Shown: piece after piece, positions 20,135-32,100 of the stretch
How the letters are laid out: every line of letters starts with the position of its first letter
How positions within the stretch are numbered: the stretch's first letter is position 1
Source of the DNA: Hermetia illucens
Taxonomy: Eukaryota > Arthropoda > Insecta > Diptera > Stratiomyidae
Direction: 5' to 3'
DNA length: 64,000 bases
Assembly (NCBI RefSeq): GCF_905115235.1
Contig: NC_051855.1
Location: 9,228,388 to 9,292,387, forward strand
The notes under the pieces: model-generated
What the model saw: only the letters and a program-made list of their open reading frames with translations
Databases searched by the model: none
What the model was told of the DNA's origin: nothing
Made by a program: the position numbers and the translations under genes

Positions 20135-23100
20135 ATGGAAGAGTACACAAAAAAAGTTTTACGTATTGTTGTCGCGCAAATTTGCCAAGCAATAGGTTGG
20201 CATACGATCCAATCCACTCCGCTGGAGCTCCTTACAGACATTTTGCATAAATATACACAGGAGTTGGCAGTGCGGAGTTTCCGATACACGCAGCTTTGTA
20301 AGTTAATAACGGTATCGCACAATGGCTTACTTAGTTTTAAAAAAATTGCCCTTAAGCAGACAGTCGGACTGAAGCCAACTTGGATGACGTTGGATTGGCT
20401 TTCCGTGATTTGGGCGTCAACATTCCAGACCTGCTCGAGTACATAAACAATGTGGATTCGGTACCCTGTGCCGTCGATGTACCGCATTACCCCGTCCGGA
20501 AAGAATCTAGCCTGAACCTGTTAAAGCCAGGCAGTAAGGAGGTGATTACCCGACCGGTACACATACACGAGCACTTGCCTCCGATTTTTCCAGAGAAGGA
20601 GGGTATATTTTCCTTTGAATTTTCCATGAGGCCTTTTTATAATTCCCTGATTTTCCTGCACTTCAATCAGATGATACCGAAATATCAACGGAGCTGACTA
20701 CTTCCGTCGCGAATCCAATGACCACAACTACTGATCCATCTACGGTTATCACGGACATAACAAATACCACCGCGAATTCCACCAACATTGCTAACAACAG
20801 CAAAGTGATCTTCAAAAAACCGGATGCATCAGAGTTAGCTCAGCCTCTAAAAAAATCTCGTGTTTTAAATGAGGATGAGGGTCGTCCGACTCGCGAAATA
20901 AGTAGCGTAATGATGACTTCCTCTGGTTTCATCTCACCAGCTCGTGAAGGCAAGCTGCCCGATTCGAAAACACCTATGATACCAGGTTTGCTAGATACAT
21001 AATTCATACCGTTACAGTTTCATCTAAATTATTTACAGAGTACAAGTCGCAGCGGTTAGCGACCCCTCCACCGCCAGTGCTTCCTACTATCCCCGAGCGC
21101 GTTGCAGCCGTGAGTACCGTAACCGCTTCTCCCACAACTGGTTCAGACTTAAAGCCCGAAAAGAGGCAGAAACGCCAGAAAAATATAAATGCGGGATTGG
21201 CTAATTCTGAAGCGAAGGAGCAACGCAAATTGGAACGCCACAAAGCAAAAATGAAGAAACGTGGCGAATTGCTGGCATATGTTGAGAAAACGCGCAATAC
21301 AAACAAAAAGACGAGAGCCAAAGAGACTAAGGCGAAACATCATCCTGTACATCCGTTAGGCGGATCCCCGACAAAGTCACCCCAACCTACGTTGGAACCT
21401 TCATCAGTTACTAATTTGGAGGCACTCCCACCAGTTTCCCTTCCAGCAGATCTAACCATTAAATCCGAAAAAGTGCCGGTTGGCTCGCCTTGTAATGTGA
21501 ATTTACCAACAAGTGCTCTGGGTACGAGTTTGTCCACTTCAATTACTACCGTAGAAGTAAAGCCGAATATAATGGACGGTGACGCAGTGAAACTCAAATC
21601 CGAACCAGACAAACAGAAATATAATATTTTCAAGAAAATTTCATCAAAAAAATGTCGTGATGATACCCAAAAAGGCTCGTTGAATATTAATAATGCCCTA
21701 CACCACAGTATCTACAGTGGCTTCCCGCCCCTACCTGAGTCAACGACAATTCGACCCATACCGCCGCAAAGATCAAGCTCACCACCGCACACGGATCCAA
21801 ATGTTATTGTTGTTGATGATGATACACCACCGCGATCATCCTCGCCGTTAGGGTTATCAAGCACTCAAATACTTCCCATTCCCTCCCTGCTACCTGGCAC
21901 TACTGTAACGGCATCCCCCGGTCTTCTTTCACCTTTCTTGGATAAATCACTTTTGAAATTGTCACCGGCGTCGGCGAAAAAGCAGTCGCGAAAGCCTAGA
22001 AGTAAAAAACAGCAACAAATTCTGGTTGAGCAGTCAGCTCCTCTAAACCTATCCAATGAGGTGGTAAGTCAGCCGCCGATATCACTTAAAACGCCAAGGA
22101 AACGACAAGCCAAAGTTGGACGACCAAGCAAACGTTCAGTTCTCAGTATGGCAAGTGGAGTTAGTGACATTCCTCCTAATCCCGCCTTTCCTACCCTTCC
22201 AGCGCAGCCGCGTTTGTGTTCGGACAGTTTGAAACGTGACGATATATCACCGTTAAATATATTCAAAGACAATCAATTTTTATCGGGCGTGCAGCGGTAC
22301 CCAATCATAAATCCATTTCATTTGCTTGCCGGCCCTGGACTAATACCAAGTAACAACTTCATGCATCCATTCGGCTTTCCAAATCCGTTCAATTACAGTG
22401 ATTTCATGGGGCTCCGACCGCCAATGCGTCCGCCAAAAGTTGAAGAGTCTTTGACGCCACCACCGCTTGCATTGCCTCCTGATCTAGAAAGCAGCGTTTA
22501 TTGCAATGTTCCACCACTAGTCCCTGACTCGCTAAAGCATCAATTATCACCAGCTTTGATATCGAAAGGAAATAAGTCATCTAGCTCCGCGACATTTGGG
22601 GTGGAATCGCCTGCTGCGGGTGGCTCTTTTAGTTCTTTAAAAACTGCAAATAGTAAATCTGAAAGTCACAATTTAAAAGATTCAAGCTTACTAACTAAGT
22701 TGTTTGATGCACCAATAGAAATAAGTGATGATGAGAAGTCAGTGTCGAAATCTGACACAGAGCAGGACAAATCAACGCTCCCAGATTTCCCGTTGAGCGG
22801 TCGCAACAATACCGATAGCACAGTGAATGCTTCTTCGACGGAGAATGTGTCAGGTGCCCATCAGCATCACTATAGTCCCAGCAAAAGTATAACATCAACT
22901 AGCCAACGTTCGGACACTGATGGCGTCAAGATAGGTGCAAATGATGAGTCGGACAATATGGTCATTGATAGTGATCATGGGGATGCCGAGACTAGTGAAA
23001 AAATCTCAAGTCTAAATGAAGAGATGCCCAACAGCTTGTTGAGTAGAGGGGAAAAGAAACGCGACAGAGAACATAAAAAAGGCAAAAGAGGGAAAGATGG

Positions 23101-26100
23101 TAAGATCAAGAAAAAAAAGGATAAAAAAGACAAGTCAAAGAATAAAGAGAAAGCCGAAAAGCGTAAGGAGGAAAAGAAGGAAAAAGATCGGAGCAAGAAA
23201 AAGAAGGAAAAGCGTAAAGATAAGCTGGTAGGTAGCGCATTGGTGCTAGCCTCTCCCATTTCTGATTTTATTCTAATTCCGTTGCAGCGAGTAAATCCTG
23301 CTGCTTTAATTTACAATGATATTTCCGATGATGGCCTAGTCGTGGGTGCAACTACAGCAAAAGGACCCATTTCATTGTCTGGCCCCAACGAAAATCAAAT
23401 CGCACAACAGCAGCCACAACAAAGTGATCAACAGACAACAGTACCAACAGTTCCCAGCGTTACACCAGTATCATCAACTGTACCGAAATTAACATTAAAA
23501 TTTGGTTCCCCGCAGTCTATTGCTAGTGACGATTCACCGGAAATTCGAAAGTTGTACGTATATTCTTTTATCTAGCTGACCAGCTTTTTCTCTGAAAGAT
23601 TTCTTCTCAAAGAAATTCGAAATCAAGTAATGGTGGCGATGAAAGTACAGATAATTTGTGCATTGATGACCGCCGTGAGTCATCGCCGGAACTAGCAAGG
23701 ATATCGCCACTTGTTACGAGACCGCCAAAGCAGAAAACTTCGTCGAGTGAGTATTTCTATGCTTTAGAATTTTTTTGGTTTGAAATTTGTTACTCAGAAT
23801 ATTTTACTGCATACTTCACCACGTATTTGAGTTTTTCGGATATTGACGGGTCGGTTGAAAAAATTTTGGGATTTAGTACTATTCAAATTTTCTATCCTGG
23901 AAAGTTTTACCATATGAACATTTTTCAAAGAAAGATACGAAAATATTCAGTTTTGAAGCGACGATATTAGAATGTAATGCATATCTCAACTCAATAAGAT
24001 CTTTCCGCTCCTAGAATGTAGTTAATTGAATTTTTGTAGTAAAATTGAAAAGTACAAGGCATGTTAAAAAGAGCAATTGTTACACGACCATTATCAGCTT
24101 CAACAGAAAGACCGGTTACCCCACAATTACCTCCGGAGGGTTCACACTATCGCTACCAGAATCTAGACAGCAATACAAATACATTCAGATCTCGATCACC
24201 TCAATCGCCAGTAACTTCACAATGGATTCGTCAAGAAATCATGAGTGTGCCGAAACTAGCAATAAACGACCGTACCGCTACTGCGAATTTCCGATCGTCA
24301 AGTCCTGTTTCATCGATGACTTTTGTGTCATACCCAGAAGCCAATGATGAAATAAATAATTTTTCTGATGACGACGGTTATCATGCAGATGGCATCGATA
24401 CAGTGGGGAGTACAAATCAAGCGCCTGGTGGAGCACAGTTTCCCAACGAACGTCATCATACCGATGAAGCGCCGAAACATGATACCGAGTCTCCGGCAAA
24501 TAATATCTTTGAAACCACTTCGAATCTCGAATCGGGTCGGCCTACGCTGCCTAAACGTCCATCATCCTATATTGTGAGTAAAGATATTGGATAAATGTGT
24601 CCATCGTAAAACAAGGAAAGGAAAGAATGTATTGGAATACAAAGAGCAAGGATGAGCCAGGTTCTCAGTCGACGGCGAGGTTGAAATTCTTAATTTCAAA
24701 CAAATTTAAACCTATTCGTCTACAGTTGGGTCTTAACAGTGATGGGGTTGTCCTCATGTTTTAAATAACCTGGCCTGGGAAATTCGGGGATACAAACGAA
24801 TACTTGGAATAACCACTTAATAGAGTCATTGTCATGTTCATTTTATATCTAGTTTTCCTTCCTAGCTTGTCCGAGAAGGAAAATAGATCCATTGCGACTG
24901 AAAATAAGTTCGGCTTCTGTTGTTTATTTACCGTTTATTGTTTTGTCTTGTGGATAACATAGATATTTTTTCACATTCTTTCGTTTATTTTTCGTGAATG
25001 CCTGTTACATTGTGTTGCCATTTCCAGGTATCAAGCTTACTGTTTGAAGTTTTGTCTTGATTTTTTTGGTCTTGTTTGCTTTATTTTTAAACCTTTAGTT
25101 CTTTTTAATTGACTAGACTAAATAATGGCCGTTTCTCGGAATATCATCGATCCAGAAGAAAATTTGTATAAAACTAAATCTGCCAATTCCGACAGTAATT
25201 ATATGTTATAGAAAGTATCACAAATTGATTAGTATTCTTTGTATGTTTCTCTTGTTTTTCTTCACAATTGCATTTGCAGGAGAAAAGAACAGCGATGGCG
25301 AACAAACGGCGTCGACAGTTGCTGCTGGATCATCTGCATCATCATCGACGAGCGCATTAACCACAAGTGGTGGAACTGTTGTACCTAGAGGGCCAGGACG
25401 TCCATCTAAAAATCAAAATTCTGCCGCATCAGCGGTCGCTGCTGCAGCCCTTGTATCTCAAGCGATGCTAACTACAAGCACAGCATCCGGTGCGAATAGC
25501 ACTCCTACGGCTGCTACATCTGGGACAGGTTCAGATTCATCTAGCCTGACCGGCAACTCTGATAGCAAAGCATCTATGAACCCACAATTGAACGATCGTA
25601 ATGCTACAAGTGGAGGCAGTAGTGGGCCGATCATCAATAGCAGTAATGGCGGTAACAATATTAGTTTGCGTTCAAGTACGAAAGGTACTAATGCATCATC
25701 GAATAATCCAATAGGTTCGGCAGGGAATAAAGGAGCCAGCGCTGAATCAATCGTATGTAGTATCAAATAACCTAAGCTTTTGAATATTGTTTTATGTTGC
25801 TTGTACTTTAGAAGCGTGTTTTATTCATATCGTTTGAGAATATGCATGTTTTGTGTTTACTAACTTCACCCTCATTTCCTCTTCTTTCACTTTCTTCATT
25901 CATTAAACTTATTAGAGCTTCGTAATGTATACATAACAAACGCCTCGTTGCGCATATGCTACTTGGAGAAAGCATCACATAATGAGCTCTTACTTCAAAA
26001 ATCGGCCTATTCCCGCAATTGTTATCAAAACTTGGTGGTAGGTTGGTAGAGATCACTACCCCTATTCGATAGACATCGAAACCTGAAAACGAGTCTAGTT

Positions 26101-29100
26101 ACTCTACGTATCTTTACTGCTGCTCTTGCCGAAATGTTCCAATTTTTCTTTTCCTTTCTGTCATTGATTTTAAATAGGAAAGAATGGCCCCTATTTAGGG
26201 GGCAATTTTCTAAATAGCTCCTTCTAAAACTTATTCTAATTAATGAAAATATCTTCTCTACTTTCCACGTTTCTGCAAATTCAAACAACAAAACACTTAA
26301 CACGATTTTCAATTTCGCGTTACGTTGTACGGATGTATTCGATGGACTGGAAAAAGGATGCTGAAGGAAATCAGGTTTGGATCTGCCCAGCTTGTGGTCG
26401 AGTTGATGATGGGACACCAATGATTGGCTGCGACGGGTGCGATGCTTGGTATCACTGGTATGTAGATTCATCTTGGTTCCCAATGATATGTATATATATT
26501 TCCTCATATTATTATCCTTGCCACTTGTGTTATCGGCCAAAGTGTCATGTCCGGTGACAGTCCGACATATCGGTCTTTGTTTTCAATTTGTATTTATTTG
26601 CAAGCGTGATTCCTATAATATTGAACCACCCGGTCACCGCGCTGTATTTGCGTCGATCCTAGGCCACGATTATAGAAGGGAGATGTACATCGAATCGGGT
26701 ACTCATTTCATGCGTTCTTTATCTCGGCTTCCCGGCTTTCCACTCTACCTAAGCATCTGTTATACGAGTTTTTTCAGAGAAAACTCCGGGTTATCATAAT
26801 CTAAGATACTTCCTTTGATAGGATGATAATTATTCAAAATTTGGAAAAGACGTTCACTTAAGAGAATTGCCGTAAGTTCGTTTGTGTCCCTTACGATATT
26901 TTCGATAATTCAATCTTTCCCTGGCGTCCATGGCCTTCCTAAAACTTGCGCCCTTCAATTCCTAGTTCTCGGGTATTTTAGTGTAGTGTATGCCGCTGCA
27001 TGGCCGTAACCGCCAATGGAATGATTACATTTTTTCGAAGTTTGACATCAACACTGACATCTTTGCCATCTGATCGGAATGTCCAAAAAACAAACCTGAT
27101 CCACACGCCAACGAAACTCTCGGTTTGATATACTCTCAAGCTAGAGTACTCCGATGGCATAGACTAGACATTAAGTCAATGAATAAAAGTGGCGGCCACT
27201 TCCTAGGCGCTGCTCCCATATAGCAGCGCAGGAAAAACACTGAGCAGAAATATGCTAAATTCGCCCACTTTCAGCAGCTAAGATGACATCGAGGGCGTCA
27301 CCGTCTGAATCACAAAGTTTTTTCAAATTCAATGCAGATAGGGAACCTAAATCAGCGTAATTCCCCGAAGAATGTTGATATGGTCGGTCAATGAGGACTC
27401 AGAGCAGGAAATAGGTTGATCGAGCTTGCATTAATGGACAGAGCATCGAAGGCTTCGTTCAATTTTATATCCAGGAAATGTGGTTTTTGCCGACAGTTGC
27501 ACCGAATTGGATGTTGCCCGACGCGCTAGATCCGCTTTCGCAGTCTTGTCTAAAATCTGGAAATACAATTACCAGTGTTTGATAGCTGAGGAGCAAAAAG
27601 GATCCGCAAAAAGCTCCCAAGGCTGTAAAGAATATTTTATAATCGATACGGTCGCTGTAAAGCAGACTATCCAGACTGTTTTCTATGAGAAACAATCCTA
27701 CAGCCAACTACATCAGGCTACCGTCATGGCAAATAATAAACTGTCTCCTTTGAATTTGAAAAGCAGAGAATGGCTTCTGCTTCTCAAGGAAGAACGGGCG
27801 TGCTTAATAATCGATGTAGCCATACCGTTGGACCGGAATACTGTTGAAAAGCAGCAAGAAACAAATCCGGAACTACGGTTCCTTGGCGGACAATATGAAG
27901 CAGACTACGAAAAATCGAAGTAATCCCAAAGCTAATTTCAGCGACGGGATTAGTCCTCCAAAATTTACATAAAGCGCTGAAAAGATTCTATCTTCGGGCA
28001 TGGAGATGCAAAAAGCGGTCATCCTTGAAACCTGTCCTATGACCCGGTAAGTGTGGCCTAGTGGACTCGTACCTTGATTCGTAGTCTGCAGTTTAGAACC
28101 ACCACTGCTTGAAGTGTTTGCGACATTCAGGGTGTGGAAATACATTTCGCATGGTCGCACGCGTTTAAACGCATCATCGCCGTGAGCCTTTGGATGTTGC
28201 CTTTCACCCATCCTTAAGTCGCCCCTCGACCCGGGAAGGCGGTTCGTGGAATTTGTCCACTATATATATATTTGTTCGTACACGGACGGCTTTCCTCTTT
28301 CTTTGATCTTTCAGCAGGTCCTCCTGTATTTCGGCGATTGCGGAGAAAGTCATAGGCCAATCCTCCTTGGATCTCAGCATCTCTCCAACTAACTTCTCCG
28401 GGCTCACGCTCCTGCGCAACGCTTGGTTTAGGTCCCTCCTCTCCATTGCGAACCTTGGGCAGTGAAACAAAACATCACATGTTCTGGATTCTACAGTATG
28501 CCACCGCATCTAGGGGAGACGAACACAACACAATGGAAACGTTCTGCTATATATATTATATATATATTTTGTTCGTGCGCGGAATTGGAAAAAAATAGAA
28601 AGACACGTCCGCCCCAGTTCTATGAGCTTACGCTCCTGCCCAGCAATTGGTTTAGGCTCCTCCTCCCCATTGTGAATCTTGGGCAGTGAAACATCACATG
28701 CTCTGAATCCTCTGGTATGCCACCGCATATAGGACAATGCGGAGAATCATCCAATCCAAAGCAACGCGAATAATGTCTGAAGCAAGTACCGTGTTCCGTG
28801 AGAAACCGGGTAATGTGGTAGCTGGTCGCCCTATGATTAAATTCAAGCCATCCCCTAATATTGGGAACTTCATATGCGTTGCCAGAGATCATGTCGCTGT
28901 GACCATGTCGAATTCCTACCCACTGTGCTCTATACGTCTTGCATGGTACTGCACACTCGTTTCTTTAGCCATCAGCCGGTAAACCGAGTTCATTTGCTTC
29001 CGACTATGAGAGTTTGCAAGTGCCTCTGCCAACACAAGTGACGACGAAAACAGGATGGCACATACCACTCCGGTTAGAAGCAATCTGCGACAGTGTTTTG

Positions 29101-32100
29101 GCCCATCAATATTCGGCAACATTCTTGCAAGTGCCGCGGTGGCACTGGCTGCTTTTTGACATGCATATTCTAGGTGTTCCCTAAAGCTCAATTGGTTTTG
29201 AAATAATAAAAACCTGTTTTTCCTATTCGCTAGTGTTAATTTATTGGTCTTGCAAATACCGATATTTCCAGAGCCACTTGTTTTCTTCATCAGTGCTAAC
29301 AAATGATGTCAATTGTTACCCCCAGGCATTTGATAGCCGGCTTTGATGCGACCTTATATCCACCGACTCCCACTTTCACAGTGTTCTTTTTCCTGCGGTC
29401 TGTTATTAGGGTCGCTTCCGCGAAGTCAATTTCTAGCCAGGACTTTTGCCTCTCCCACTGTTTCCATCGTGTTTACCCCCATATCTCCTGCGTGTTTTGC
29501 TATAACAACCACAGCTAGGTCATCAGCAAAGCCGACAATCGCAGTCCCCTCTCGGACGAAAAGCGCAAACACCTGTAATGGGGTGCATGATATTCCACAA
29601 CAGGCGACCCAGTGCCGATCCCTGGTGTCTCCCGGCTGTGACAATGTATTCTTTGGGGCCCTCATCCATTCCGTACCAGAGAGTCCTCTCTGAGAGGTAA
29701 TTTTCCATCAAATTCGCTAAATACCCGGGGCACCTATGTCAGACAACGCCCCGTTAATTATATTCCAGTTGGCCAAATTGGATGCGTTTTTGACATCCAG
29801 AGCCAACACGGTACATGAGCTGCCAGAAATGAGTGCAATTTTTGCCAAGTTTCCACCGTAGAGTGTGCACGCTGGAGACCAAATTGGCGCTCCAACAAAC
29901 CATTGATGGTTTCGACGATGGGTAGTCTTCCCATTGTATCCAGGAGGCAGATAGGATGATGTGATGCTAGGTTTTCAGGCTTACCAGGTTTCGGAAGCAA
30001 CACCAGCTTTTACCTTTTTGACTCGGCAGGGAAAAGGTCGGGCCTAGTCTTCACTGCAGTTTCAGATATCGGATGGGGATGCCATCCAAATCTGGGGCCT
30101 TGTTGTCACCAATTATTTCCCGCAGCTCCTCCACAATTATTGAGGATATTATGCCCTCATTTAGTTGGAAAACAGAGTGGTAACAATGTTTCAGGAGTCG
30201 CGGATAGGTCACCTGGGGTGATCTCTGTAGCCGGCTTTCCCCTGAGTCTCTGGTAAAGAATCCTAGGCCCGAAATATGCGGCTTTCAGTAGTTGTTGTCT
30301 ACCTCCAGTAGGCATCTCCCCAGCAATCATCTTCTGGGTATAGTAGCATCACATGCCCCCGTTACATCGGGTGATTTAGGTGGCTTTTTCTCTAACCATA
30401 CCATTCAGGGATTCCGGATGTTCCATTATTTCCTTGAAAGCTTCTTCTCCACAAGCCCATAGCGCTACTTGGCCCTTTTGTTCTTTGACCCAAATGCTAA
30501 CACCGTGGTTTCGATATGGTTTACCAATCATGGCCACATCGATGTTTTTGCCGTGGATGGTTTGCGAGAGAAGGTCCTGCGCTGCCTCGCAATGATTGAG
30601 GTTGATTTGTATCAACTTCTGTGCTGCTGCCGTCAATGTGCCGATAATCCACACCCTCCTTCCATTTTCACAGTAGGCAATTTGGGACTGCTCCACAGTC
30701 CTTGCTGATATGGCCTTCCACTTCGCATTTCCTGGATTGCTTCGACCTGTCATTGGCACTGGAACATACCTACGCAATGTGTCGGAAGCCAAGACATCTA
30801 AAACATCGCTTGAGTGCCGCCTGCTCCCTAAGTCGACACATAACCCAGCCTATTTTTCCTCTCCCTGGTGCTACTACCGGTAACTCCTGTAGTCCGACAA
30901 GATCGAACTACTCCTCCATCGCTTCACGAACCTCCTCTTTCCTGGTGGTCTAATCTATATCTTTGCGGATTATAGTAATCTTCGGCGTGTTAGCTCTTAT
31001 TTCGGCTGCTTGCCCTAACAAATTTCCGATTCGACTTACAAATTTGTCCACAGTTGCATCCTTGAATTTCTTGAGCTTCAACATATAACAGCATATGACC
31101 CTTCACCTCGTTTGAAAATGGTAATCGCCTCCGATTACCATTGATATGACCTTCGTGAATGGGTTTCTCTTTCCACATGTCGACCTTCTGTTGGGCTGAA
31201 GTAACATTCGACATGGAATCCCATTCTCAGTTTCTCAAGTTCAAAGGAGATCATTTTTATCTGCCATGACCGTAGCCTGATGTAATTGGTTAGAGAATTA
31301 TTTCTCGTATGAAAACTTACGAAGAGAATGCACTTTGTTATAGTGCCATGTTTTTAAATCAAGTCCCTTCTTCCCTGATGACTTGGGATAGTGATCCTCA
31401 ATTTTTCGGCAGCTCTATTGTGCATGTTATTGTTTGAAGGAACTACCTTACCCGTCTATTGACAGCCTCTAAATCCATATTACTCTACTGTATCACATCG
31501 TGTTGATTGCCACGATTTTATTTTTCCCGAACAGCTCAGTTTCCAGGACAAGATCCAGACGCCGTTCAAATTCCCTAAGCAACTTAGTTTCCATTATTGC
31601 CACAGCAGATGTTGTCGCTTGCAATATGCCGAGCTATTTCTGAACGTCGTCCGAGTCCATACCTTCAACCCGGAAGTGTAGTTTTCTGTGAGACTGAAGC
31701 ATTGCTAACTTCAATTCAAGATGCTTCGTTCCCAAAAAAAAAAATTACAAACGGTATATCGTTCACGACTCCTCAATCACCAACTCCAATTGTAGGTTAT
31801 GCAACTGTGAAGAGGAGACCATCCAGCACATAGCATCTGCATGCAGGATGTTGAGCAGTAACGAGTAAACCAATCGTCATAACTCCGTCTGCAAGATTCT
31901 CCATCAAGACCTTACGTTGAAGTATAACATAGTGGCAACCTACCACCATCCTTATTATAAGTACACTCCGCAGAAAATTTTGGAAAATGGTCGGGTCAAA
32001 CTACTGTGGGATCACACTATTGCCACCAACCACAATTTTAATTACAATAGATCCGATCTAGTTCTGGGTCTCAAAGATGAACAAGCGTGCTCCATAGTCG

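Noticed and set aside
24571-24579. The better-looking donor GTGAGT at 24574 for TAF3 exon 24053
   Set aside because: It would put the next exon in a frame with stops. The donor GTAAAG at 24578 keeps the frame into 25280.
25225-25279. A start codon and signal-peptide-like N-terminus (MISILCMFLLFFF)
   Set aside because: It is intron sequence with a pyrimidine-rich tract before the CAG acceptor at 25279; the following Ser/Thr-rich sequence belongs to TAF3.
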